From: Paragyromitra xinjiangensis
Taxonomy: Eukaryota > Ascomycota > Pezizomycetes > Pezizales > Discinaceae
Reading direction: 5' to 3'
Length of the DNA stretch: 64,000 nucleotides
Assembly: GCA_038503065.1 (NCBI GenBank)
Contig: JBCAMK010000011.1
Span: 1,612,001 to 1,676,000, forward strand
The position numbers were made by a program, and so were the translations under genes. This document shows positions 24,348 through 36,169 of the stretch, one piece after another. The notes below the pieces were generated by a model, which was not told the origin of the DNA, ran no database searches, and was given only the letters and a program-made list of their open reading frames with translations. The stretch's first letter is position 1. Each line of letters begins with the position of its first letter.

Positions 24348-25270
24348 TATTCGAAATGCTATCTGGCGCTTTGTATGTTAGCTAAAGCTTGGTGATGCTG
24401 GAGGACATGAAGCCTACAAGTCTGGGGAGAGCGGGAAATTCCGGCAGAGCCTCCCGCACACACACCACACCATACACAATCACTAAGCAACGAGAAGGTT
24501 GACTTACAAAGTACTAACGAAATAAGACGACGGGGGTAATCTGAGCATCAACAAAAGCCGTTAGGTATAGAAAGGTCGAAGCTGCTGAAGTATGCTGGGG
24601 GGGTAAAAAGAAAGTCGTGTCTTTACCAGGCTGATGCGGAAACACGACTTAGATGCTGAATGGCCACAACGTGCAACTGGTGTAACCCTTTACCCCACCC
24701 TAACAGAGATCCGATTCACACTCTCCTCTTGTTAAAGCTTCAATTCTATCATCCTACTCGTCATTCCAGGCGCCGACCGCGCAAAACTAACCCATGGCCA
24801 TGGTAATTGTCACAATAGTCTCACATTCGCGAGCAGGCTCGCTTTGTATAAATAACACCGATCCACTACGTATACTCGCAGTCGTTCATTTCATCTGTTT
24901 AAGCACTTACCAGTTTAAATCGAGATAAGAGTGTCGTGGCTCTCGTTTACCAGAAAACCAACCTTAAACCTATCGCGTTATCCACCAATCTTTTCATTTG
25001 TGCCGATTCGATCGCGTTGCGTGGATTTTACATGAGCTGGCTAAGAGAAGAGAACTCCTACATGAAGATTTACAGCAAGGTACATAGTGTGATGACAAGT
25101 TGTCTCCCTATGATCTAAGGTAACCATCATCGCTCAACACCAGCTGGATCCTCTCCGCCAGATAAAACAAGTCCGCCCCCCCCAAAAATTTCTTTCCCCC
25201 AATCCACTAGTACAAATTGGGACTCCAGACTCCATATGACCAATGAAGAAGTCCAATATATACCTGCAGT

Positions 25271-26014
25271 CTAGCGTCGAATTATAACATAAGAATACGC
25301 AGCTGCGTGCTTACTTGTAGTTGATCCTGAGTAGATTACATCATACCCAAGAGGAGATTCCTCAGTTCTCAAGGTTTTGCCGAGCTTTAGGGAGGGGCTA
25401 AGACAACATTTCCACTCTCCAACTATATTTCTTGCACACGTGTATTGCATGCAGCAGCGCAGACCTTTCACCCGTGGTTGATGTAGCAATGCAATCGAAA
25501 GCCCTACACTAGCAGAAGAGATCATATCACCTGCAACAGTGCTTCGAGCCTTCAACCCCGGCCCGCAAGCTTTTTTCAGCGGGCTAGCGGTGAGAGAAAA
25601 AATAGCAATTTTTGCGGTACGTAAGCTTAAGCACCTGCAAGTGGGAGATACTTCCGAGTTCGAAATTAAGGTACGAAGGACACCTACCACCATCCTCAGT
25701 CTTCGATCATCCCGGCGTCTAGGTGATTCTATATCGAAAAGCGGTTTTCTCTCTAGACTAGGTAGGATAGCCGAGTGAGCCACTATGATCAGCATTTCCC
25801 TAGGATTTACGAGCCTGAGAATCCGAATACACCAGCTAGTATTAGTCCTGTACGTCACTAGTGACGACATCGTCTTCTCGTTAGCTGTTTCTCGGGCCGC
25901 GCTGGGCCGCCGGGATAGCCCCATAGGACGGCCGCAAGGGAACAAGGAAAAAAATAAATAAATATTCGTATCATAGACCCAAATGTTATCTGAGTAATAC
26001 CAATCCGACAGCAA
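25271..26014 (-). CDS. 247-codon ORF of doubtful status
   Basis: An uninterrupted frame starts with ATG at 26014 and stops at 25271. The product is Arg-, Ser- and Leu-rich with ten Cys and no domain, signal peptide or repeat that I recognise; no intron is needed. Its length is the only argument for it. Composition is unlike the clear genes nearby, and an overlapping plus-strand frame (25539-25778) is open too. It could be a young or species-specific gene, a relic, or chance. Confidence 0.25.
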   Translation of the reverse strand: MLSDWYYSDNIWVYDTNIYLFFSLFPCGRPMGLSRRPSAARETANEKTMSSLVTYRTNTSWCIRILRLVNPREMLIIVAHSAILPSLERKPLFDIESPRRRDDRRLRMVVGVLRTLISNSEVSPTCRCLSLRTAKIAIFSLTASPLKKACGPGLKARSTVAGDMISSASVGLSIALLHQPRVKGLRCCMQYTCARNIVGEWKCCLSPSLKLGKTLRTEESPLGYDVIYSGSTTSKHAAAYSYVIIRR

Positions 26015-26370
26015 TCGGCAGGAATGATCTAAAGGATCTGCTCTTAAATAAGGCTAAACTCCAAAACTAAATGATACTCGCAGCGTTCCTATGGGTACAT
26101 GTAGTTTAAATGAAGGCCATAAGCAAAATATCCCTAAGCTCATTCATCACTTATATTCCCGAAAAATATGCAGCGTGACCACTGAGGGGCTAAAATCCCT
26201 TCCTTGGTCATGTGGCCCGTCTTTAGTCAAAAGGCCGTAGCATATCGTGACGACGTGACGAATAAGATTTTGCGATAGAGCTAAGATACATGTAATTCAA
26301 TCCATATTAGCACTAACAGTTGAGCGGGTAGAGCCTTAGTAGTCGTTGCGGCTATCGAGCCAACCTCACG

Positions 26371-26382
26371 AAACCCTAACCC
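26371..26382 (+). promoter_or_regulatory. Telomere-like box (AAACCCTAACCC) in a promoter
   Basis: This lies 104 bp upstream of the ATG at 26486. AACCCTAA boxes are known in fungal promoters as sites for telobox-binding Myb-type proteins (Tbf1/Teb1/Tay1 types). Its role here is inference from position. Confidence 0.4.
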
Positions 26383-26485
26383 ATAAACCATAACGTGACA
26401 GCTCCTAATAGAGTGTTTCGTACATCATCATCCCTATTCACAATTACCACTTTTGACTTTGTTTGGAGATACAGAAACCACTAGC

Positions 26486-27628
26486 ATGCCTCCCACACCA
26501 GACCCTACCAGTTTAACCCGCCAGGAATTCGCCGAGATTCTCTCCTGGTACTCTACTGTCGTCAGCACTATATCTGCTGCCAATCCAGTCCCCAACCCAG
26601 GCAGTTCAAACGCACCTACAGGTGCACAGATGACCCTCAGAGGCCTCGACAACTGGAGACTAGAAACAATCCGGAGGACGTTAGAATCGCGCGGGAAGCC
26701 GTTCTTAACGAAATTTGAAGCCGAAATGTTGTTAGCTTGTAAAATGTTGGTTCTTTTTCAGCCCCCTCCTCTTCTCCTTTCTGTCCTCTATTAATGAAAA
26801 CAGACTAACGGAAACCCTCGATTCTATAGGAGACGCGGGAAAAATCGTGCTGGGCTCCCTAAACTTCTCGCGACTAATCCCTCAGGGCTCATCCAATCAG
26901 CTACAACATCCGCTTTCGCGTGCCTCACATCATCCCCATCAACCGAGACCATCCTCGCCGCGATAAAGGTCCTCGTTGACGCGATCAAAGGTGTTGGTCC
27001 TGCAACGGCATCATATATTCTTGCTCTCATTCACCCCGCCTCAGTTCCTGTATTCTCAGACGAGGGGTACCGTTGGGTGTTGCATACAAACGGTGGGAGA
27101 GGGAACGATGGGTGGCATAGGAAAATTAAGTATGATCTAAAGGAATATAAACTTTACCTGGATACAGTTAAAGCTCTTATGAGTAGGTTAGGTGATGGGG
27201 TGACGGCGCAGGATGTAGAGAAAGTGGGATTTGTGTTAGGGAAGGAGGCCGCTGCCGAGTTTACAAGAGGAAAAGTTGGCGATGAGAACACTGCTGCTGT
27301 AAAGGCAAGCTCGGGGGTTGCCAAAAAACTTACAAATGCGGAGATTTCAGGTGCGGCGCTTGAGATAGCGGATGCTCCCGTTCTCGTAGATGTTCAGGTT
27401 ACTGGGTTGTCAGCTCCAGGTCTCACAGGATCAACCTCCTCGAGCCAACTTATCCCATCCCAAAACCACACCCCACAAAAAAGCGCCAAGAAGACTCCCA
27501 TGGTCGCAAAACGAAAGAGAAAGGCAGATTCATATTGTAGCGACGCCGATACAGATGATGTACGACAGCTTCGAAGTAAAAAGGTCAGAGTTGGCCCTAC
27601 CATCAAGAGGGGCAAGAAAATGGGGTAG
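26486..27628 (+). CDS. Conserved fungal protein with helix-hairpin-helix-like motif
   Basis: Two exons (26486-26745, 26830-27628) joined in phase 2 give 352 aa. Residues ~80-95 joined over the intron read CKMRRGKNRAGLPKLLATN, matching the pattern W/CKL-RGK-RP-L of an uncharacterised conserved fungal family. It continues with IKGVGPATASYILALIHP and VFSDEGYRWVL; the GVGPATA loop is typical of helix-hairpin-helix DNA-binding turns. The C-terminal third is low complexity with basic clusters (VAKRKRKADSY, then KRGKKMG), probably nuclear localisation signals. A nuclear, possibly DNA-binding role is inferred; no catalytic motif is visible. The ATG at 26486 is chosen because the open frame upstream has only a TTG. 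It converges with the cytosine deaminase gene 180 bp downstream. Confidence 0.85.
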
Positions 27629-27807
27629 ATGTTCACTGGAAGGAGATAGTTGTACGATTAAAAACCTTCTACTTTTGTTCGATTTTAGAACTATCCTATA
27701 TCAACCCAAGTTCGCGGCTCCAACTACGCATACAACGGATTAGCTACAACCACTGCCTACCCAACCACTTGAGCCTTATCACTCAGCGAGGCTAGTGTCC
27801 CGTCTCC

Positions 27808-28350
27808 CTAATCCAATGGCCTCCACTTCTCAGGATAGTCCTTTATAAATTTCTGCAGCATTTCATAACAATCTTTGTCATCCATATCAATAACTTCTAC
27901 CCCCCTTCCCCTCAATATATCATGACCACCATTATGCACAGTACGCTTCTCTCCCATCACAACCCGTTTTACCCCAAACCAGAGACACGCACCGGTACAC
28001 ATGTCGCAGGGGGTTAGTGTTGTGTAGAGGGTTGCTGAAGCGTATACGGAGCGGGGAATATGCCCGGCAGCGTCAAATGTTGACATTTCCGCCTTAACTG
28101 GTGTGAGTTTGCCCACGACATCAGAGAAGAGTGAGGATATATACGTGGAGTATAACCGCCCCTTGTTGCATGTTCATGTTATGCGAACGACTGAGAACCT
28201 TCCCAGCGGAAGAGATTAAGGCTGCTCCAATATGTTAGGTGTCAGCTTTTGGCTCTAGCCAAGGCATTGGGTACATACTGGAACGCCGCCTTCAGAGAAG
28301 CTCTTTTCTGCTTCTTCGAGAGCTATACGAAGGCCTGCTTTATCGTCCAT
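27808..28350 (-). CDS. FCY1: Cytosine deaminase (yeast FCY1 type)
   Basis: Three exons (28350-28275, 28224-28145, 28092-27808) give 146 aa, close to the 158 aa of the yeast enzyme. It deaminates cytosine to uracil in pyrimidine salvage and also acts on 5-fluorocytosine in the known family. The zinc site is intact: His ends exon 2 and the next exon opens Ala-Glu (HAE), with TPCDMC supplying the two Cys ligands and Glu as proton shuttle. Other family signatures are EGGVP near the N-terminus, SHNMNMQQG, LYTTLTPCDMCTGA, VVMGE and the C-terminal YPEKW. The first intron uses a less usual GTACCC donor, because the GTATGT two bases earlier would break the frame. Both the sense of the frame and the motifs make this a secure call. 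Confidence 0.95.
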
Positions 28351-28938
28351 GATTTTTGAAGCTCCGGGCTTCAGGCTGGGATTGGGGCGATTATGATGAA
28401 TGAGATTCGTGGGTGACGTTTAGGTTAGTGGGGTGCATAGGGAGGGTTAGGTTTGTTGGACTAGTCACTCGGACAGCCGCCTGCTAAGTAGTCCGGGCCC
28501 AGCCGCGTTCCAAAAGCCTTTGCACCCCCACTACCAAGCCCAACCACTGGCGATTGTAACCGTAGTTTCTGTGGACAACAATCAAAGAAAGTGGGGTGTT
28601 ATTTGGTATGTCAATATTTGTATATCTTTTTCTTTTAATTCCTGTTCTCTAAAGTAGCTCAGTTTATAATTATGTAATTGTAGTATTGTCAGGTCGCCAG
28701 GCGCAAAGACTTTTGGAACGCGGCTGCAGCTAGGCACACTACCCAAACGTGACTAATGGGCCACTAACTCAGAGAAACACGGGCGGCCTTTCATATCTAG
28801 CATCTGGAGGATCGGGGCCTGCTTTGTGGTGACCCATTTGATACTAAGAGGTGATGGAAAAAAGCGTAAAATTTAAAACACACTCTCAAACACCAGTACG
28901 ATAAATGAGAAAGTGTGCAGAATTGAATATTATCTGGA
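28351..28938. other. Short intergenic region filled by a MITE-like element
   Basis: It holds the 227-bp element at 28500-28726 and otherwise only the promoter of the cytosine deaminase gene and the 3' side of the methyltransferase gene. Confidence 0.7.
28500..28726. mobile_element. MITE-like element, family C copy 2
   Basis: Terminal inverted repeats of about 24 bp: left CAGCCGCGTTCCAAAAGCCT, right (other strand) CAGCCGCGTTCCAAAAGTCT. The interior has TGTAACCGTAGTTTCTGTGG and a T-rich tract, shared with the copies at 19482 and 55990. No coding capacity; no clear target duplication. Confidence 0.85.
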
Positions 28939-30535
28939 CTATGATCCAGCATCGAGTGGCTTCTGTGCGTAATAAATATGCCTGTTTATATTATCGTGAG
29001 CGTTGATTCCAGATTTGTCCGAAAAGTTAAGATTTTTACTTACTGGAACGAGTAAGAATGAATCTTCCTATTCTTTGAGTCCTTTTTGGCCTGGGCGATC
29101 AATTCATCAACCTCTTTGATATCCATTCCCAAAACCCTCGTCAACAACGCTACACCGAAGGCCTCGAAACCCTTCTCGGCAGTCATATATAGATACGCAC
29201 CCATCTCCTTCTGCTTGTGATCAGCTGGCCAGGTGCCGAAAGGAACCTTCATCGTTGTATGGGTGATATTAGTATATCCGGCATCCGCCAGAACGGGTTT
29301 CAAGGCTGCTGCGATTTTAAACTCCCGACCTTGACAAAAAATTATGGCTCCAATTAGTCTCTCTTTCCTTTAGTCAATGTCTCCGGGTCAGGAATTTACC
29401 CATCTTAGAAGCTGCTTGATTGCACAAGTCATAGTATCTGTACAAGGCGGTTGTTTTGGGCAAACTATCATCGTCGGTTTTCAAGTAAAACTCATATTCA
29501 GCCAACTCAACCCAGCCACCTGGCCTCGCGTGCCTAAAGATAACTTTTATCAGAGCCAAGTGATTATGAAAAAAGCAAAACAGGAGTCACACTTACTTGT
29601 AAGTCTCCTCGATGAGACGTGGCCAATCTTTAATCGCGCCATTCAGATGACGAATATGGATAAGATCGAACGAATCCCTTGAGAATGTCCACTCATTCTC
29701 AGCATCATCAATTTGAAATGTGACATTTGGCGGGACCCTAATGGAATGAGTGAACGATTCTTATGGACTCGAAACATAGGACGGGTAGGGTTCATACCAA
29801 TTTGGTTGTATTGGGCTAAGGTCGGTTCCGACCACCTCGGCGGATGGATAGCGCCTACCTATGAGTTAACTACGGAGTTCTCCCTAGGGTGTGGTTTCAC
29901 TCACTCTGCAATATCAATTGCCCAAATACCAGTTCCAGTACCAACGTCCAGAATCCTCTGGGGATGACTATCAATAGGGGCCAGATGCAATCTGCCTCCG
30001 TATAGAAGAAGGTAGATGTGATGTAAAACATCCAACCTATCGTTATTTATTTTTTTAGTCACCACCCAATTACAAATGGTAAGAAAGTTGGCCCAACCTC
30101 TCCTGTTCGGACTCGTCGTTAGGAAACACATATTTGCTGTCATTTTTATCAGTCTGATATTCTTGCTAGTTCTAATGCAGATTATCTACCCATCTTTATA
30201 GGCATGGTAACGGCGCCCGTTTTCATATCGATACCTATCCGAACCTTATAATTAGCCAAGCACGATGTTACTTGCACCCAACGGCTATCTTACTGGTAGA
30301 TTGAAGATGTGAGTGAATCAGTAGAATATTCGCTCCTGTCGACATCATTATGTCAATAGAACTATGTAATAGTGTGCCAAGTCGAATAACTTACGACCCA
30401 GTTCCGTATTCGGAACCCGAATCACCGGACTATGGCTGCTGTTATCGTTTTATCCTTCCTTATAGAAGTGTTGATCAGGGCACTCACCATATCCGGGTCA
30501 ACAGCGATAGTTTGGTTAGGGTTATTATGAGCCAT
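28939..30535 (-). CDS. LaeA-like / TAM-type SAM-dependent methyltransferase
   Basis: Eleven small exons, from 30535-30488 to 28981-28939, join in frame to give 333 aa. The order follows the fungal LaeA-like family. A Ser-rich N-terminus (SEYSTDSLTSSIYQ) is followed by YRYENGRRYHAYKDG, PNDESEQERLDVLHHI, the SAM-binding motif I ILDVGTGTGIWAID, then [52 protein letters not shown], and a C-terminal HIYYAQKP. It should transfer a methyl group from S-adenosylmethionine to an unknown acceptor. LaeA itself is a nuclear regulator of secondary metabolism; most paralogs have no known substrate. No biosynthetic backbone gene is near it, so a cluster role is not supported. All motif I residues are present and nothing is broken. 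Confidence 0.93.
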
Positions 30536-33500
30536 AATTTCTATTTTTTCATGTAGTGTGGGGCTGAGAGAGCTATAGACAGGATGTAGGGCGAAATGCC
30601 TGTCTAAGTGGAACAGAGCGCACTGATATAGAGAAAAAAGATAGTACCCCTCTGTCCGCTTAAAGGACAGGCCCCACGGCACGGGCCGTTAAATCAAATC
30701 ATCAGACTCGAAAATTGTAACATATCATACACCGCTAACGCAAAGTCTTGCTTAGCTACTGCGAAACTATTCCAAGTTAGTTACCTACGTAAATGAAATA
30801 TTACAGGGGAGTCGGAAGATGCTCTAGTAGTGCAGCCCTAATTACCCTTGATTGGGTTGACCGGGGATGTAAACCTTTTTTCCCCAGCGGGCCCTGCTCT
30901 ATTCCACCTTCCAGCTGGAAGCTAAGCGAAATGCGAAGACCCCAAATGCCACAAAGGCCTTTATTCATCTACGAACTTGAAATCAACTAAGTATACACGT
31001 ATCTATACACCTATACCACATGGGCATAAAATTCTTGTACGTAAAAACAATGGATTCAACGATTGAGGAAATTCCACATTGACATAGTTCTAGCATATCA
31101 AGCCAAACAGATTCACCCTAGATATATCTAGATCCTGACATTGCGCCACATTTAGAATTGTCAAGATACCACTCCAATGTCGCTTTCCAAGGATTACAAA
31201 CCAAACATCAAGCCATTGCTGATCAGCCTTGGCACTAAATGCCAACTAAATCACATACGCCGAGTTCCTATTCGAGATAGATGAGAAAAGTTCTCTCGTC
31301 CCTTCCTGAACTCGATCGATGAGATAACGCAGCAGCTACATGCATCCACGCGAGGAGGGTACCAGCGAAAAAATAAAGTATGGCTTGGAACAGGGCTTGC
31401 TGCAACCAAAAGCCAAGCCATATTTCGTTTTCCAGCAGGTACACATGAGATGGCCATGGGCTGACAAGTTAAGCCCTTAGGGTGAATTAACATACGCTGA
31501 GATTGCGTGGCAGCCGCTAAACCTCGGACGCTTGACGATGATGACAACGAAGGGCAATGGCAATCAAGGAAATCGCTCAGATATCGAAGTATGTTTAACC
31601 CTGTTTATTTATTTTTTTTGCTTGCCTGAATCTCTTATTCCGTGGGCTAGCTGTTGCCGTCGCGGCGAGTTTCAAATCCAGGAGACATGGTTATCTTGCA
31701 GATATTAGTGCTTGCATAGAGAGGATGTTAGAAAGTAGCCTGACCTAAAGTTTAAAAGACCGATAACCGCCTAGATCCTTACATACAGGCCGCAATATAT
31801 AAAAACTTCAAGCTTAGCTCCTGCTTAGTATCGTTCCTTGCACCATTGAGATATGATCGTTCCCGCCGCTTGTGGATGCTATCACACGAGTGAGGATAGT
31901 TGATTCTGGGGGGTGAATTGTGGGGTTCCGCAATTGCCGGAGTGTTTCGGAAAAGGTGGATCTGCTAAGCTAGGAACAGAGCTGCGAGATAGACAGGTTG
32001 GTGGGGAGCACGGCCTATTAGCGAGTGCAACAGCAAATATTTTATTTCCTTACCCGGCTTTTAGTCGCTAAAGGGCCGTGCCAACCTGCCTAGCAGTCTC
32101 TCGGGTTCCCATCGTTCCGGGATTGCGTCCCTAATACCGTACCAGATCGACCGAGTACAAGCGTCGGTAAAGCACGCAAGTCTGGTATCAGGTACTCGGG
32201 GATGGGTGTAAAAATCTGAAAGCTTTAATCCCTGCTCTCATACGAATTTGTATGGCAAAGACCGTGCACGATTTCCGATTTTTAACACCCTAGGCCTGTG
32301 CGAGTACAACAAATTCAACCCAGTTCAGCATTCCGCTATAGGGAACCCCAAAATCCAGTTAATTCCGTTATAAAAAGTCAATTCTTTGGCGGGGACCGGT
32401 TGGTGGTCGGGGGCTGCCTATACTTCTCGTTTTCGCTAAACTCAACCGGTTGGTCTAGGCTACTCAGAGAGGCAATTGCAATCATACAGAAACAAATGTA
32501 GATTAAAGGAAATACGAAGATGCTGTAGAAAAACATAATAATACCGTTATCGAAAAGAGAGGCAAAAAGGGCTTATCTTAGCTAGGCCTACACAATCACA
32601 TTTCCTAACTACATGTATCATCGGAGTGTTTGGTCAATTGATTGCAGTCAAATCTATCGCTAGCTATATATAGCAGGAAACATCGAAGTTCGCGTAAAGT
32701 TGAATCAAAAAGGCTACAATTATCGTAGGGTTCCTTAGAGTACATGTATTTACAAAGATTGGATTCTTTTACACTACTCCTGTCAAGATACCAACCGGCA
32801 CGGCCGAAAAAACTGAACTCTCAAAAGGGAAAGATAAATATAAAATTATGCTGATGGTATGGATCAGAAATGATCTAGTGTACATGAAGGCATATATGCG
32901 AAAAATGCACCCGTTAAAAGTCCATTATAGTCACCTGATCTAGCACTTCAGCGCTAGCCAGATATATATAAAGTTTTAGAGACTAGTATGCTAGATGGGA
33001 TGGATGGAAGTTGTAGCTTTCTGTTGAGGATTTCTTGATAGCTGCTCGTAGTTCTTGCGTAGGTTTAAGGGAAGTATGTATTGTTGAGTGCGAAGGCCTG
33101 GGTGGATTTACGCCCAACTAGCCACAAACTGTTTTTTGGGACAATTCCCTACTCGCTACTCGCTACCCGCGATCTCCAGCAAAGTCCTGGCGAATCTATG
33201 CGCACCGTATAGCCTCATGACATACCACTACCCCCCTAGATGCATATGGTGTGCTTCAAACTCATACATCAAAACCCCCTTCCCGCCGCTAATCATCCAA
33301 TCCCTACTTCATACTATTTTAACATTTCTCACTGATTCCCCCTTTGAACCCGCAAATTCAGTGAAAGATCCTCGAGATTTGATTTTGTATGGAAAGACGG
33401 TCAACTAGAACCCCGAGGTGTTCGGTCTTGTGGCATAGAAGCATCAAGTGCTCATGAAACTTCCGCTTCTTTCTTATCTTTGATTCAACTTTGTAGATAG

Positions 33501-34657
33501 CTATTGCCTGATTCGCCGGATGTCGCCAGGCCTCCAAAATCGTCGAGGGCAAGACCCAAAGTACCAGTTAACGTTGTAGAAAGCCCTGCAGCATCGTAGC
33601 GTCCAGAATTTCAACAAAGGTGCTCGTATGGCCATATAGCTTGCAAAAGTAGAAGAGCTGGTGCACAGCGAAAGCTACTAGGATTTTGTTAGCTGGATCA
33701 CCCCCTAACTATCTCAAGCGAGGGGAAATGGACTTACTTGGAACCTTATGGCATATGTTGTACCATCCTACGACGGGTATGGAGAGCCCGCGCGACTGGC
33801 CCGAAATAGGCACTTTGAACCCAAAAAACGTGTACAGAAATAGGAAAGCCAAAGTGAATGTACTAGTACTCGGAGATAGAAATTAATAATACCTTTATCA
33901 AATCCATAGATATACGAACGTTGCTACCTTGGGTTAGCAGGTGCGAGTGTGTTGCATGTTGAACCCTCGAGAAGAGATGGAAATCAAGATCAGAACCCAA
34001 AGAATGCAAGAAATCAAACGAAAACATTAATGTTAAAGAATTAAAGGACAGGCGGTCCACAAAACATCTCTTCCACATTACAAGGGAGAACATTATTTGA
34101 ACGATGAAGATTTATCTGTCTATGAAAAGACGCTCACTTAAGCACAGTAAATGAATGAGATATGCTAGCTACCTGAAGAAAAAAAGTAAATATGTAAAGT
34201 AGAATCAGGCACAAAGACAGGAAACTGAGACTTCCGGGTAGCAAGAAGAGAAAAGAAGAGAAAAAAAGGCCGGGAGTAAATTATTAAAGTGATGCAGAGT
34301 GAGAGATTCTAGGAAAGAACCGCCGGTTAATGCAGCAGGAACTAGTTCCCTGGATTTCAAGGGTCCTTATTCCATTGTGATTGGACCCCGAGCTTTGAGG
34401 CAGCTGTCTAATTGGTAAACCCTTCGCTGTGATCAAATGATTGTGCACAAAAAGGGCCCCCATGAAGTTTCGTGGGTCGCCTCAGAACAGTGCAGGAAAA
34501 CTTCGATATCGTAGGGCCAGTCGAGGTACAGGCTTATGTTCTTGGCTTAAGCAAGCAATAACCGTGGTAACCGCTAATTAGAACTCTTAGCATCGGGATT
34601 TTCTGGATCCGGAAGAATGGAGGTGCCTAGTGTACCATGTAGAAAATAGACGATAAT
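30536..34657. other. Intergenic region, no gene supported
   Basis: Frames here are short and lack domains. The best, 33088-33408 on the plus strand, has no ATG and may be a relic. A hairpin-forming inverted repeat is at 31359-31442. The 3' flank of paralog 5 (34140-34640) is A-rich and then unremarkable. Confidence 0.5.
31359..31442. repeat. Perfectly placed hairpin-forming inverted repeat, 84 bp
   Basis: Left arm GTACCAGCGAAAAAATAAAG then TATGGCTTGG; right arm, other strand, GTACCTGCTGGAAAACGAAA then TATGGCTTGG. The arms are about 30 bp with a loop of about 22 bases. Both ends read GTACC. It is either a tiny fold-back element or a structured RNA locus; sequence alone does not decide. Confidence 0.55.
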
Positions 34658-36169
34658 TCAATCACCCTCGTTATCGCCGCCAAGGTCGAAGTCGGCAAGG
34701 GCGTTCGGCCAGAGAGCGGGATCAATTCCAGCCCATTCTGCATGCGCAGCTCCTTGGTCTTGCGGGCTTACCACCCGATGAGAATTTTGGGAATATCTTG
34801 AAGGTAGCCCGCGACCAGTGCTTTGAAAGGATTGCTGGTAGTGTCCCGGAACACCAAAGGTTGTTTGTCCATAGTGTACACCATGTGTAAACCTGGGACT
34901 TGTGGATGCATGATTGTTTGCTATATGGTTGCTCCCTGACTGCATTGGTTGTTGAAGGTTAGGAGTATTGTCTATCGAAGCATTATCTGATCCGCGATAT
35001 GAAGAAGCCCCAGAAGTTGCTGCATCTCCCTCAAAATTGTAGTTACTTCCATGTCTTAATCCTAACGCTCCTTGAAACGTTGATGCGCGGAGCTTTGCCT
35101 GCTTTTTCTTCTGACAAGATCCGGGGGTGTTTTTGTGTCTCTTCAGCGAACTATCCCGCCCAAACTCTGAGCCACAATCAGAGCATCGAAGCTTATCTTC
35201 AGGTTTTCTGTGGACAGCCATATGGCTCCTATGTAGAGCTTCATGTCAGATTTTATGGTGGGCATATGTATCGAGAATGTGTTACCTTAGTCTTGCGTCA
35301 AACGGAAATGATTCACGACACACTGGGCAAATATGTTGCTTAGCTTCGCGCCGAGAGGAAGGGGGCTTTGAGCCTTCGCTCTGCCTGCAGCCTGTGGGCA
35401 CTCTTTCCGAAGACCCCTGGTTGCCCGCTAAAGAATCGTCTCGACGTGGTCGTTTCCCTTCGTTCCCTCCACGGGCACTGGAACCTTCACTTTTCTTACG
35501 ATCCGCGTTTTCAGTGTCGTTTGGTGACCGAGCGCGCGCAGCACTCTTTCGAGACGAGGGCCCCCCGGGGCGTAAACCCCCCACACCACTCCCAATACTG
35601 AAGGCCGCACCAGCGGATTCAGATTCCACGACTTCCTTAAAATCCCCGCGGAATCTGTGAGTCGTAGTTATAGCAGCTATGCTCGCAAAGTCCGAAGGGT
35701 CCCAGTTACCAGACACATCTCTGCTGGCCTGTTCAATGAGATGTCGAGGGTCTCCCGAGTTAGGCATATATCCGACATCACCATCAGGCAAAGAGGAAAT
35801 TTGGCCGCTTTTCGGCATCATCGCCGCCGGCGCGCTGAAGGGGTCGTCATTTTGATCCATATATCGCTCCATTGGATAATTGTTTTGGCCATGGCACAGG
35901 GGTGGAGGCTTATGACGGTTGTTTGTAGCGCCGGTGTAGTAATTGACATACTCTTTGATATATTGAGAAACATCGACGTCCAAGAAATGTAGGTCATCTG
36001 CCGATGGGGGGATGTTGTGTGGGGGTATGTAATAATCTGGATTCCGAACGAATCGATTGAAATCCTCGAGGAACTTTTCGCGAAAACTAGCTATAGGCGG
36101 TCGCGGAGCTGAAAAGCGTTGATGATGTTCCCTAATGTCTTGTACCTGCGTTCCTGATCTCTCCGTCAT
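34658..36169 (-). CDS. C2H2 zinc-finger protein (paralog 5)
   Basis: Two exons (36169-35286, 35228-34658) give 484 aa; the frame is open upstream to another ATG at 36223. The N-terminal part (FREKFLEDFNRFVRNPDYYI ... DVSQYIKEYVNYYTG) may correspond to the N-terminal segments of paralogs 3 and 4. A basic, Ser-rich linker (EGKRPRRDDS) follows. Finger 1 is canonical, CPVCRESFPFDARLR joined to SHMAVH, split by the intron at 35229-35285. Finger 2 is CSDCGSEFGRDSSLKRH followed by a Cys (PGSC) instead of the second His, a C2HC form common in fungal two-finger proteins. The C-terminus is Gln/Asn/His/Gly-rich and ends in an acidic patch (DFDLGGDNEGD) that could serve as an activation domain; this is inference. 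Confidence 0.85.
35229..35285 (-). other. Intron splitting zinc finger 1 of paralog 5
   Basis: Donor AG|GTAACA after Ala-Arg-Leu, acceptor ACATAG|GAGCCAT, phase 2, joining to Arg-Ser-His. Confidence 0.9.

Larger units (their letters stand above)
24348..26485. other. Intergenic region with one unexplained long minus-strand ORF
   Basis: No recognisable gene. A TATAAATA sequence lies at 24847-24854, but the frame that follows it (24936-25118) is short and undistinguished. The long frame at 25271-26014 is listed separately. The last 120 bases are the promoter of the gene at 26486 and include a telomere-like box. Confidence 0.5.

Noticed and set aside
28939..30535. Secondary-metabolite cluster around the methyltransferase
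   Set aside because: No backbone or tailoring enzyme in the window.
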